Part shown: positions 21,645-33,527 of the stretch, piece after piece | How positions within the stretch are numbered: position 1 is the first letter of the stretch | Layout: the number at the start of each line of letters is the position of its first letter | Assembly: GCA_958298945.1 (NCBI GenBank) | Contig: OY282606.1 | Span: forward strand, 85,815,696-85,879,695 | Source of the DNA: Atherix ibis | Lineage: Eukaryota > Arthropoda > Insecta > Diptera > Athericidae | Direction of reading: 5' to 3' | Length of the DNA: 64,000 nt | The notes under the pieces: model-generated | Told to the model about the DNA's origin: nothing | What the model saw: only the letters and a program-made list of their open reading frames with translations | The model's database searches: none | Program-made: the position numbers and the translations under genes

Positions 21645-22029
21645 GGGTGGACCATATAAAAGTTGCATTTTAAAAAGTAAATAAAAAAAAGTGTATATTT
21701 TTTCAAATTGAGAAATATTGAGAACTTTCGAAAACCGAATAATCAGCCGAATTTCTGATGTCAATTGGCCGCCTCGGAGCTTTGATTTGAGCCCGTCGGA
21801 TTATTTTATGTAGGGATCCGTTCAGGATAAATGTTTCGTAAGCCATCCAGAGACAATTGAGGTCTTCAAACACGAAATCAAAGTTGCTATTGAAGAGATA
21901 CAGGCCCAGACTGTACTGAAAAATTGTGTCGAGCTTCAATCTTTCCAATAATATTGGAAATTTGAAAAAATTTGCACCAGTTTTTTTAAGTTTACTTTTT
22001 AAAATGCAACTCTTAAATGGTCCACCCTT
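21645..22029 (+). mobile_element. Short deletion derivative of DD41D family J (J2)
   Basis: Both TIRs are present: GGGTGGACCATATAAAAGTT at the left, and the reverse complement of GGGTGGACCATTTAAGAGTT at the right. TA occurs just outside both ends. Only the last third of the J transposase coding region remains, including the VNWPP-type region and the LSPSDYF block. At about 385 bp it resembles a MITE-type non-autonomous element derived from J by internal deletion. It keeps an Arg codon (CGA) where J1 has TGA. Confidence 0.8.
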
Positions 22030-24830
22030 TAGAAGACTATAATTAAAAGTGATCATCCTTTTCAAACACGGTGGTATTATTTATGCCCCCTTAACATTAC
22101 TGTCATTAAAATTTGAAGCTACTGAAAAATGTTGGACTTTAAAAACTTGGTACCTGAGTTCCGCATAAACTAAAGTAACTCAAACGCAACAGAAATAAGT
22201 ATTTTCGTTGCGTTCAAGAGGATATCAGTCGACACAAATTATTGCAAAACCCTGATTGCACCCAAAAAAGCTGGCAATCCTGTTAATTTGTAGGGACTGA
22301 AAAGGTAATAAAAAACGAATTTTGGAACTTGGAAAATTTAAGGAACGACTCGAGTGTAAGAATTTAGAAGTAGTGAACAGGAAGTGTACAGTGTTCTCCA
22401 ATTTAATACTGTTAATTATAATTCCTATTAGCATCAAATCACTCAACAAAAAAAAAACCAAATTTACTACCAACATTTACCTTTAATTAACCACATAATC
22501 ACCAATAAAGGAAATACCAAATAATCTTTTATTTTATATATAGAAATATTTTCAATCAATCTAAACTTGATAATTTTAGTACCAACAATAGTCATAATAC
22601 CTTTACGGAAAGTTTTAGTTATTATGAATAGTATCTAATTTATAAGATTTCCTGTATTTTATGAGAAAATATTCTTAGTTAATCTTCAGAATAATAAAAA
22701 AAAAAAAAAACACAAAATTCCCACTAAATGTTCTTGTGTTAATATTCAAAAAGAAAACAAACTCGTTGACTAGAGATTTTATTAAAACTTATAGAAAAAT
22801 TGGTTAAAAATCTAAAAAATTGGAATTTCTACTGATTTTTTTTCATTTTTTATTCTTCAAGAATTTTCGAACATAAATCAAATGATTTTTACCTATTTTC
22901 TCACCTGTGAGTAAACTTTTTTTCCCCCTCTAGGGTAGATGTCTCACTGCAATTACACTATGCCAACTAAACTAATCTTTGCCGTCAAAGTTTCTCCTAG
23001 TTTTTATTGTGAATAATTTAAATTTTATTTTTCTAAATGTTTTTTTTCTTTTCTGTTGATAGAAGAAAAACGATTATTGTTCGATATCTTCAACAATCAA
23101 GTTGAAACTAAGTTGCTCCTCTCCTAATGGCAGATTAATTGGCTTTGTTATTTATGTTTATTGAAATCTTATGTTTAAGCTTTAGTTTTATGCTTCCGAA
23201 TCGTATGAATCACCTGCACTTACGTACCTAATGAATTGCCTTTTCAACCATTTGTTGTAGTTGATTTTTACTCTCACGAATGTTAAAAGGCTTTTATTTA
23301 CATGAAAATGAATATGTTACCTTTTGAAAAGAAAGCTTTTTACCTAACCGCCCCCCCTCCCCCGCCCTCCTCTTATTCCTGTTTTAATGTTAATGAATTT
23401 TAAAATAAAATTTTCATAAAATTTCTATTGAAAAGGTCAACCATTTTTTTTTTTAGTTTTGTTGCTGTTGTTGTTTTTTTTTTCTCTCTCACTCTTTTTA
23501 ACTCTCTTTGAATCCTTGTTGAATGAAGACCACCGTGTTGCTTTTTATTTAAGGTTCTAAACACATTTGAATGGATACACACAATATGAAAATAGAAGAA
23601 AATGTTTATCATTTTATAACGTAACAATAACTTTTCATCGATTCAATATCTCAAAACAGAATATATATTTTATAGTTTGTAAATGTTTCATCAATAGTAT
23701 CCATCATAAAAAGCGTCTTGAATAGACATCAAAACGATCAATAAGATCTTAAAACTATTATTACTCCTTCAGTTGAATAACATTCAGAAGCAACATTTTG
23801 ACTATTAATACCTTTCGGTCAGTTTTGAGAATCTTCTTTTGGACAATTGATCAAAAATTTTTAATGTGTTTTTATCAAAAATCATATTCATAAAAAGAAG
23901 AGAACTCTTTTTTTTCCCTAAAGTTCATTAGAGGATATTTTACTATTTAGTTATAAGAAAATTTATTATTTGGTATCGTTTTTTTTTTTTTTTTGGTATT
24001 TTTAGAATTTATGCTTTTTAATAGTTAAGAATATAAAAATGATCATCATTTAATATACTTTTATTACTGGCATATTTATACGTATAATAAATTAATCTTT
24101 TTTGAAAATAGTTTGGGTTTTTTGGTATTTAAAAAAAATTAACACAAAATATTGGAAATTCTTCAAATTTTTTTCAAAATAAATTAATTTTTACCATTTT
24201 ACCTGTCGTTGGTTCTATTTCGCCAATTGAATTTTTACTTTTTTGTCAAAATTAGTGTATATGATTTTTTTTTCAAGTAAAATGTCTTACAACTGGGTTC
24301 AAGGAGATTTGTTATCAGCACTTCTTATATATGATATGGTATAAGTAGTCGCCCTGCGCTTGAATGGCGTAATGTGTCCATTTTTTGTTGTTGATATTTT
24401 CCATAATATTTTTTTAAGAGCATTTTGTGGTGAACGTTTCTGCTTAAGTTCATCTAGGGTCCTGGGCTTATTAATTCAAACCTCTGACTTCAAGTAGTTC
24501 TACAAGAAAAACTCCTGCTGTGTCGTATTATACGAACGAGGATGTCAGTCAAAACCACCATTTTTTTTTATATCACACGACCATGGAATTCAGGACTTCA
24601 AAAAATCGATTGTGTTTCAGGCTGTGTGGGGTGGAGTGCCCGTTTGTTGAAATCAGAACTAATCAATACTATAAGGGTGGGCCAACATGGTCATAGCTTT
24701 TGTATTTTAAATATATATTTAAATGAAAGTAATTTATTAAATTGTCTTTTAATCTGTGTGAAAAATAATATCTCTTATATAACTAAACTGGTTCTTGTTA
24801 GCAATTAATGATTCTTTCTAAGACATTTTA
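22030..24830. other. AT-rich non-coding stretch
   Basis: No gene or transposon signature was recognised. Homopolymer runs are common, for example the T-run at about 23980-23996, and a C-rich patch lies at 23350-23375. Confidence 0.5.
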
Positions 24831-25110
24831 CATTACGATGGGCAAAGTTTTTTGCTCCAAAATTTGATATTTCTATTAGAATATTCTGGTTTAGTTCCCG
24901 AATGTTTTGTGGTTTATTCACGTAAATCTGTTCCTTCAAAAATAATTAAACGCCGTTCGTTAAGTCTTGGAAATAATGTGGCCAAGCGAAATTTTTTATT
25001 TTTTAAAATTATTTGGTTATCGAAAAGTTCTCGGAGAATTGGCATTGTTGCTCTCGGGGTCTGAGCTGTAGTTGCATCTTGCTGGAACCATATGGCAGGG
25101 TTATTCAAAA
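24830..25110 (-). pseudogene. DD37-41D-type transposase fragment (P)
   Basis: The minus strand reads IWFQQDATTAQTPRATMPIL (about 25030-25100), corresponding to the second-Asp block WFQQDGATxHTxRxT of this mariner-related group. It continues through FDNQIILKNKKFRL, where a WPPRSPDL-type third-Asp region is expected but decayed. A second frame gives VNKPQNIRELNQNILIEI (about 24850-24905), like the usual C-terminal segment. The N-terminal half and TIRs are missing. It belongs to a different family from I and J. Confidence 0.6.
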
Positions 25111-25193
25111 CTGCCAGACTTAAGAAAAATTTCTAACATGGTCCGGTATACCGCCCCAGAGTTGATTTATGGAAGTTCAGTCTCATCTTTAGA

Positions 25194-26073
25194 CGAATTT
25201 TCCTCGGATTACGCATATCCGATTTTTGTTTTTTTGTGGCGTTATATTGGTACTCATGGCTCTCACTTATGCTGACAAGTTCGGCCATTTTGAATCTTTA
25301 GTTAATTTTTGACAGCTGCTTTGCTTGCACGTGTTTTGGCTCGTTTTCGTAATTTGCCCATTCAAAGAATCTATTTCGGGAACGAGAAAAAGTCATAGGG
25401 GCCAGATCTGGGGAATACGGTGGCTGCGGCATTATTACTTTGTTGTTTTGGGGTAAAAATTCACGCACAAGCAACGATGCGTGAGCAGGGACGTTATTTT
25501 GGTGCAAAAGCCAATTTCTGTTCTTCCACACATCCGGGCGTTTCCGGCGGATTGCTTCGCACAATTTGCGCATTACTTGCAGGTAATATTCCTTATTGAC
25601 CATTCTGTCCTGTAGTAAGAACTCATGATGCACCACGCCCCTGCAATCGAAGAAAACTGTAAGTAAAACCTTCACATTCGACCGAACTTGGCGCGCTCTT
25701 TTCGGTCTTGGCTCGTGCGGCAGCTTTCACTGGGATAATTGAGCTTTGGTTTCTACTCAAAACCACAAACCCATGATTCGTCACCAGTTATGACCCTCTG
25801 GGGCAAATTTGAGTCATCGCGGACAGAGTCCAACAGCTCCTTAGCAATGTTAATGCGATGCTGTTTTTGGTCGAAAATGGGCAAAAATCGAAGACGAACT
25901 AAAACACGTACAAGTAAAGCAGCTGTCAAAAATTAACTGAACATTCAAAATGGCCGAACTTGTCAGCATAAGTGAGAAACATGAGTATCAACATAACGCC
26001 ACAAAAAATCGAAAATCGAATATATGCAACCCGGGGAAACTCAAAATTCATGATACTTTTCGAAAAGACCTCG
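25194..26073 (-). mobile_element. Mariner family A, copy A3 (foldback, two 5' ends)
   Basis: The right end is a normal family A 5' end finishing GACCTCG at 26073 and followed by TA. At the left, the expected 3' end is replaced by an inverted copy of the 5' region. 25194-25358 pairs with about 25875-26062 over about 160 bp. The outermost TIR bases are missing at the left. The copy shares the HTH deletion of A1 and A4. Confidence 0.8.
25360..25885 (-). pseudogene. Family A transposase remnant (A3), second Asp changed to Asn
   Basis: The minus-strand frame reads VLLTVFFDCRGVVHHEFLLQ (from 25675), then KNRNWLLHQNNVPAHASLLV, then PQPPYSPDLAP. The second catalytic position, HDN in A4, reads QNN here, so the metal-binding Asp is Asn. 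After PDLAP the frame is lost before the third Asp. The HTH is absent. The protein would be inactive. Confidence 0.8.
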
Positions 26074-26075
26074 TA

Positions 26076-27630
26076 CAACATTTCCTGATCCATTTGTCGG
26101 GGATTGGAGGTGAAAGGACTTGTTGAAAGCGTAGATATTTCGATTGATCCCTTTCGACTGATCCCTTTTGTTCCTATTTTTTTGATATTAAAATTTTTTT
26201 TTTTTTTGCAGAAACTATCTTTTCATAAAAATAACTTTTAAAGCTAAATCCAGTTCCACATGATCGGTACAAATGCAAAAGGATGTATTTAACGTAAAAA
26301 GTTGGTAAAAATAATTATTTATCATAAAACATTTTTTGAATATATTTTCAGCTAATTTCCTGATTTATAAAAATTAGATTATCCAATTTTTTATTATAGC
26401 AAACGTTCTATTAGTATTTTTATTGTAATTTAACCTGTACTCTTTCGTCCATAAATTAGAATCAGATATTTTTGTATTAATTAAAAAACTTAAATTTGTT
26501 GTCAATTAAAATTTATTTACACAAAATTATTTAGAAATAAATAATAATAGTTGAAAAATAAATAAAAATCATATTTTTTTATCTTGAATTCAATAAAATT
26601 CTTTTCAAATTTATATACAAATTAAAAAATCTAAATTGACTGTTTAAAAATATTGCTCTCGTTAGTTATAAATTCCTTTTTATATGTTCTCTGATGTTCA
26701 AAAGTAATATTGTCAAAATAAAAAACTAAATAAAAAGATAAACGAGGATTACTTTTGGTTTAAATAATCACCTGTGAGAGGTGTCAGCCCAGCCCAGGCC
26801 TAGAATAGAATGGTAAGCGGATAGGGAAAATTATGATGACAGGTAATTGCATACACCTCTGTTTAGCGCAATGGAATTTAAGATCACTGACTGCAGTTTT
26901 CGATTTATTACATGCTGTGGGAGTCAAAAGGAGTCATAATTTCCGGACAGAAATAACTTCGACACATCATACTGAAAGTGTACAGCTCGAAACAGATCAT
27001 TACACGTGCTTCATATGGTTAACTACGGCGAGTTCTACTAACGACTAAGTAGGTGTCGCTCATACGATCGTAGAGTTACAGATGCAATCCAGAGTGTCTA
27101 CTATACAAAAATATTTGATGACAAAAACCATCATCGCCATTTCGCCATTCCGTAACACCATAACTGGAGATTCGTTATTCGCTTGTTAAGATATCAGATT
27201 GCTCTGCTGAGAGCACCTCCATCAATAAGAACGGATAGTATCCATTTTCTTGTCATGATCTCAACAATTTTGTTACGTGAATACACTTCTAATAATATTT
27301 TCACATTTATACGCTATTTCGATCTACAATATTTGTTTTTTTTTTATTAAGTATCATAATAAAATTTCCCTTTAGCAAAATTTTAACACTATAATCAACA
27401 ATTACGTTAACCGATTTACTACTAACTTCATTAAAGGCTAACTCAAAACTATCCACAATAAACTAAACAAAATGAAATTTTTTATAGTCCTGACCATCGT
27501 TGGAAGTACTTGGCAAAAAGTCAGTTATTTTTTTGGGGGTCATTTTTAATTAAAATTTATAATGAAATATAAATTCTTAAGGGTTGTGATAACTCAGTTC
27601 ATTTGGCAGCACCTAAAGTGCTATGTTACT
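26076..27630. other. Non-coding stretch
   Basis: AT-rich to about 26750, then a less AT-rich part at 26760-27250 without a recognisable frame. No supported gene. Confidence 0.4.
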
Positions 27631-27639
27631 AGCCAGATT

Positions 27640-27990
27640 GGAATACAAGACTTCGGTGCAGGCCTACTAAATCCAAGAACTCTAGACATCCCCACTTCAT
27701 GCCTTGGTTTTCCAATTCGACAACCCAGAATGTTTCTAGCGTTCAGGCTAATGCCATCGCTCTATTGAAGGTAGGGCTAACTTTGTCTTCTAGGACCATA
27801 AATGGAGAGAAACTATAGACTTTCCGTTCAGAATCTTCCGCATTCATACGGATTAAGTGATTAGCTTACCGCAGCCTATTGAGCTGGATTTTATCCACAA
27901 CCAGGGAGTGAAGCTTCTCTAGTAGGCCAATAATTTGTTGGAATGAATGGATTTGTCCTGTCTAGTAACGTAATACCTCTAAAATCGCTA
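27640..27990 (-). pseudogene. LINE Q C-terminal remnant, copy Q5
   Basis: The minus strand reads VVDKIQLNRLR followed by LIRMNAED (about 27830-27905), matching VVDKIKLIKLRRAGQLIRI in Q2. Further tail similarity (CLEFLDLVGL) lies near 27660-27700. Stops are frequent. Confidence 0.55.
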
Positions 27991-28559
27991 TTATTTATGA
28001 TGTCTTCTTTTTTTAAGTATGGGACACATAATGCTAAGGTGCCAGCCATACCATATTTGGATCATTAATTGATAAACCATTTGGTGCAGTGTGTCGTCAC
28101 CTCCACACTTTACCAGTTAAATTTTCAAAAAAAAATCCGTTCATTTTCAACTAAGTTAATGCGATTTTGAATTAGAGAAATTTTTTTTTTTGTGACGCTA
28201 AATTTTCTGACTAAACCAATGAGATTTTTTTGTGCGAAGCTTTAACTAGCCCCGTAAAAAGAAAACATCACGAGACCATGTTGTATGGTAGGTACTATGC
28301 TTCACCATCAGCAAGGACTAAATATCTTCTAGTAGAAATAAATACTAAATTTCTCCAGTTTCAAGTCTCCTTTTCCTTACAGTTCTCCTATGTTATATCA
28401 CCCGATCTTGCGTCCACTAAATCACCTATTAACTCAAGATCCTATTTTACGTATGATCGAACTAATAAAGCTAAATTTGAAAGTTTCTCTTTTAACTAAA
28501 CATTTTAGCTTTACTTGTAAATGATCCATTATAAATTCAAAGTTGGCGAATGACATGTA

Positions 28560-29770
28560 AAACGTCATTTTTGCTCCAGCATAAAAAACACGTGACCAAC
28601 AGGGTAATCCAATGGTAAGCTTATAACTTAAATTCGATGACAGTTGGGTTAGCTGTCACTTTGTCTATTAATATTTGACAGTTATTGGGAGTATACATGG
28701 TAAAATTATTACAAACTGAAGCCTGGTAGTCTAAGAATAGCAAAAAAGTCATTTTCTGCTCTAGCCCAAAAAAATATACGTGATCAACAGGATAATCTAA
28801 AGATAAGCTTTAAACGTAAATTTGATGGTGGTTGGGTTAGCTGTCATTTTGTCGAATAATTTTAACAATTGTTGAGGCTAGACGTTGTCAAATTATTATG
28901 GACTAAAGCCGGATAGTCTTAGAATAAAAAAAAAGTAATTTTATGTTTTACCACAAAAAAACACGTGGTCTATAGGGTAATATAAAAGATAAACTTATAA
29001 CTTAAATTTGATGACAGTTAGGTTAGCGGTCATTTTGTCTATTAATATTTACCAATTATTGAGAGAAGACGTGGCAAAATTATTATGGACTAAAGCCTGG
29101 CAGTCGCAGAATAGTAAAAAAGTTATTTTCTGCTCTAGCATAAAAACACACGTGACCAACAGGGTAATCAAAAGGTAAGCTTATGACTTAAATTTGATGA
29201 CAGTTGGGTTAGTTGTCATTTTGTCTAATAATATTTGACAGTTATCGAGAGTAGACTGTAAATTTATTAGGTACTAAAACCTGTCAGTCATAGAACAGCG
29301 AAAAAGTTATTTTCTGCTCTGGCACAAAAAATTACGTGACCAACAGGGTAATCCAAATGTAAGCTTTAAAGGTAAATTTGATGGTGGTTGGGTTAGCTGT
29401 CATTTTGTCGAATAATTTTAACAATTGTTGAGACTAGACGTCGTAAGATTATTATGGACTAAAACCTGACATTTTTAAAATAAAAAAAAGAGTAATTTTC
29501 TCTTTTAGCACAAAAAAACATGTGGTCTATAGGGTAATACAAAAGATAAACTTATAACTTAAATTTGATGACAGTTAGGTTAGCGGTCATTTTGTCTATT
29601 AATATTTACCAGTTATTGAGAGAAGACGTGGGAAAATTATTACGAACTGAAGCCTGGTAGTCTAAGAATAGCAAAAACGCCATTTTTTGCTCTAACATAA
29701 AAAAAATACGTGATCAACAGGGTAATCCAAAGGTAAGCTTTAAACGTAAATTTGATGCAAGTTGGGTAAC
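28560..29770. repeat. About 186-bp satellite with three-monomer higher-order order
   Basis: Seven monomers were located by the recurring GTGACCAACAGGGTAATCC-like segment, near 28590, 28776, 28960, 29149, 29331, 29518 and 29704. Spacing is 182-189 bp. Variants alternate: type A (…CTTATAAC…ACAGTTGGGTTAGCTGTC), type B (…CTTTAAAC…GGTGGTTGGGTTAGC, TTTAACAATTGTTGAG) and type C (GGTCTATAGGG…ACAGTTAGGTTAGCGGTC). The order is A-B-C-A-B-C, then a C/A junction and a partial B. A, B and C each recur after about 555-559 bp. No reading frame persists. Confidence 0.85.
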
Positions 29771-32290
29771 TTTTGAAAGCTCCACAGACTAGACCCTGGT
29801 TTTTAAAGGATATTAATAATAATTTACAAAGCGCATTTTAACCTAAGCAGATTCGTTCATAAGCAAAATGGCCGCTTAAGGCTACCTAAAAATCTCGGGC
29901 AGTTCTCAACTGACGTAAAAATCTCGGGCTCCAATATGGCGACATTCCATACTTTGACGCACTACAATGAAAATTCTGAAAACAATTTTTTTGTTGTTGA
30001 AAAGCAGTTTTGTTGAAAAGTAGTTATTTTTGTCGAAAAGTAGTTATATCGATTGATACCCCCCTTCTCCCCCCCCCCCCCCTAGCACCAATAATTAGAG
30101 ACTTGGAATTTTTTTCCTATTGCAATACTCAAATTAGAGAAAACATATTCAATGAAATAATTGCTTTGTGTGCCCAGAAATGTGCGCAAACGTATTGAAA
30201 AATATCCTAAAAAACCAGGCTACGAGACCAGACGTGATCATTTTGCTCATTTTATTTTCCATTTATAATTTCTTAGTCCATGTAAACTTCCAAGTCTAAA
30301 CTGATATTTTCAATTTCCATCCAAAATTATTTAGAAAAAAAAATTTGTTAATTTATCTTTATGAAACTACTCGAAAAAATAATGTGGTCAGAGTGTGCGG
30401 ATTCTACTGACCACCACAGATGATGGGTCTTCGTCTATATTAACTGAGTTTAATAATAGTTTCCGGTTCTAATTTGCACATAATCATTATTCAAAAGAGT
30501 TCTTTAAAAAATAAAAGTACGTTGATTGCTGCTGGAAACATTTTCGACGAGAAGTGCAACATTAATTATCACCTCGAAACATATCACCACCTGAACGGAG
30601 CAGGTGACTTTAAGCTTTGCGTTCCAGCCGCTCCATGTCCCATTGCCATGCATCAACATTGTTGTGTTCGGTGGTTCGATTTGGTCATTTCTGGTATTTA
30701 ATTCCGTACTGTTAGTGGTGGTCAATTTTAAAGTGGTTTTTTAAAAATTTCCCAAGACCAAGCCAGATTGTGGGATCTGAAAGTCCCAACATCTTCTAGC
30801 ATGGCTATTCCGATCGTTGTTCCCGGTCGTATGTAATGAGTTTTAATCGGTTTCGCGCTAGTACCGTAATCAATTATCAATCTCTTTCCAACTTGAATAA
30901 TTTGTTGTAAATGTCATTTTGAAAACAAATGGCCCCAAGTCGTTAGAGAAACATTTAAACGGCACCAACGAATTATAAAACCATTGGAGGAGGATATTCC
31001 GGTATCAGTTATGCTATCAATCTCGTAGTGCAACTTCGGAGACCCCCTTTCTACCCGAACAACTATTGGGAAAAATACCAAAAGAATGAAGAGATTATAA
31101 GTGACCATCAGCATTAGCAAAATGAATTCCTCGAAAACTTCTGAAACTTTTGTTTTAACTGTCCATTTAGTCTAGGTATGCCGTATGCCTATTTTACTAT
31201 AATTCGTATCTGATTTGTTGGTTTCCTTGATGTGCTGACAGAGATCAAGGCCTTATTTCAATGAGAAAAGTAATAATAAACGTCATTGGATGAAGCGGGT
31301 TTATCTATGTAGCTTCCTAACTGCTGATCTTAGTCTGTTAATGCTGATAATACTCTTTTACCAATGATCGGTTTTTCTAGACGCAGTCACCTAAGTCATT
31401 CCAAAGGTAATGGATGGCATTAGCATGTCTTCTAAAACCTGGTCTTGTTGTGATTAATTGACTTCTTAATTAACAGAAACAGGTATTTTGTCTTCAGATC
31501 GTTATCACTATTTTTGATCGTACAACTGATTAGTGAGTAGCACTGTACTAGTCGCCCAAAGCGTGGGGGGAATCGGAATCCAACATTGATGTTATCACGA
31601 AATCTTGGCGTCTTATATGAATGTTTACACTAGACTATCGACTAGTTTCGTACAAATAAATATTCTCTTAAGAAAAGTATTTTTTCTCTTCAATGTTTCG
31701 AACATTCAGAGTTGGACATTCTAACTTAAGTAAGGAAAGTGTCATATTTTCTGTAAGTTTTCCTATAAGCCAATATATGCACTGATAGTAAACAATAATT
31801 AAAAACTACACGGATAAATGGAATTTTTCTATCGAATACTGAATAATTTTGAAAAATCAATAAATTAGATAAAAATCAGTAACTGATCAGTATTGAACTC
31901 CATCAACATTTCTGTGAGAAAATTTTTATTAGAATTTTGATTTAAGTCACTGACGATGAGTTGTTTTTTTCAAAAATTATTATTTGGTAAAATTTTAATT
32001 AATTTGCAGAAATTTGTTGTTTTTCTAAGAAATTTTATGGGGAATTTTTTGAGCTTCAAAATTTTATATTTTATTTTAAAAATTCTAACCTTAAAATCAA
32101 AGCTGGCGAAACATTAGCTTTTTCTAACTGCATTTCTTTTTTTTTTTTTGAAGCTTCGGTCCTAAGAATTGGGAACTGTTTAGCGTTTGAGGGGAGAATC
32201 GTTTGATAAATTTTTCCCACACTACATGAAGATTAAAGTAGGGTGCTACAGATGAGATCATAGACCGATACCGGAACTACCCCATTGGTA
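29771..32290. other. Stretch without a supported gene
   Basis: A C-run lies at 30060-30083. A possible small secreted-type frame on the minus strand is listed separately. The remainder shows no recognisable domain, repeat family or RNA gene. Confidence 0.4.
30914..31120 (-). CDS. Candidate small frame with signal-peptide-like start (weak)
   Basis: A 68-codon minus-strand frame begins with hydrophobic residues (YNLFILLVFFPIVVRVE, about 8-24) that look like a signal peptide or membrane anchor. A mixed polar segment with two Cys-free stretches and one Cys (about residue 52) follows. No known domain was recognised. A second frame on the same strand (30504-30725) has N-glycosylation-type NGTW and a hydrophobic VVICFEVIINVALLV segment, but no clear splice connection was found. 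This could be chance. Confidence 0.15.
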   Translation of the reverse strand: MLMLMVTYNLFILLVFFPIVVRVERGSPKLHYEIDSITDTGISSSNGFIIRWCRLNVSLTTWGHLFSK

Positions 32291-32580
32291 CCCTCATTGG
32301 TTTAAATTAAGCTTAAGAGGCTGATGTGGAATAGCTATTTAATCCGTTTGTGTGGAAGATCTTACCTGGTCCCATAAAAGTCTATTTATGGTCCCAAAAA
32401 AAGTCATTGCCTTCGATGAAGTGAAAAAAAGTCCTTGTCTTCGATTAAGTAAAAAAAAGTCCTTGTCTTCGATGAAGTGAAAGTTGATTGTAAAACCATA
32501 ACACCTCACCGCGAAACCGGAACGTCTGACGATCTTTAATTCAGCAGACCTAAACCGAAATCTCTAGGTCTGCTCCATTA
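32290..32580 (+). pseudogene. LINE Q C-terminal remnant, copy Q6, with internal triplication
   Basis: The plus strand encodes IKLKRLMWNSYLIRL (about 32306-32350), comparable with IKLIKLRRAGQLIRI of Q2. The downstream tail TTTAATTCAGCAGACCTAAA (32536-32555) matches the Q1/Q2 end. Between them, three copies of a roughly 32-bp unit built on GTCCTTGTCTTCGATGAAGT lie at 32398-32480. Confidence 0.55.
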
Positions 32581-32589
32581 AAGGACTTT

Positions 32590-33527
32590 GCTTCCAACGC
32601 AAACCTATACAAGACATGTAACTGCCAAATGGCCTCATGATTGTGGCGTTTTTTTTCTAAAGATGCTATAGAGATATCGATCCCTATAGTGTGTGGGATT
32701 TTTCCCCACTAAAATCGACTTCTCTTTTCATTAAATATGACTCCTAATGGGATCACCTTCAGGTATCACTTCATGGGGAGTTGACTGACATTAAGCCTAT
32801 TATCCTATTTAAGCTGGAGGCTGATATTCGCTCATTTTTTTCTTTAGTGGAACTTATTTCTTACTCGAATTTAGTTTTCAGCTATCGTTCCCCAGTTTTC
32901 AGCATACCGGCGATGCAAGATGTACATTTAATTGAACTCGTTTGGTGTTCAATTAAAGCCAGTTTGGGATATCCGCATGGTCCTTAATCACCTGGCTTTA
33001 TGTGCGTATCAGGTCATGAGAATATTGAAGGTTATAAACTATAAGGTAAACTTGTCAAAAGGGTAAGAAATACTCCGTTTATTTGACTAGAACTATTCGG
33101 TGGTAATTTAAAGAGCTGCCGAGAGTCCATTATTGAGCCAGGAAACGCAAGATTGAATTCAAAGAGCCGCCGACAGTCCATTATTGAGCGAAATAATTCC
33201 CCAGGCATAAATTACTCTAAAAAATTTAGCGCCTTTTTCTAAAAATAGGGCATTAGACATCTTGAAACTAAACAAGCCAGACCTCAGACTAATCTCCGGC
33301 CTATTCACTGGGCACTATTTTTTAAGATATCATTTTTATAAGATGGGCAAGTTTGACACGACAATCTGTCATTACTGCTGTGAACAGAATGAAACGTGGC
33401 AGTATCTTCTGCAAGGCCTTTGACCATCAGAGACTTCGGCATCTTGGTTCGGAATTCACTAATCGCTACGACATTTTTTGGCTTCCTACCAATATGATAT
33501 TAAGGTTCGCTAAAAGCCTCGATATTA
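32590..33527 (+). pseudogene. LINE H 3' region, copy H1 (RNase H and Cys-rich tail)
   Basis: Decayed plus-strand polymerase C-terminus. About 32950-33110 matches the RNase H-like part of H4 (WVPDYEGIEDYEVAD there). About 33270-33370 encodes LFTGHYFLRYHLYKMGKFDT followed by ICHYCCEQNETW, the GHx..RYHL plus Cys-containing motif typical of the C-terminus of LINEs with an RNase H domain. It ends where mariner F is inserted. Copies H2, H3 and H4 lie at 40-44 kb and 50-52 kb. Confidence 0.7.

Noticed and set aside
25072..25275. Plus-strand frame at the left side of A3
   Set aside because: It spans the junction of fragment P and the inverted arm of A3, so it is a chance frame across two repeats.
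28560..29770. Regularly spaced repeats as a CRISPR-like array
   Set aside because: The repeated part fills the whole 186-bp unit with no unique spacers, and the context is eukaryotic.
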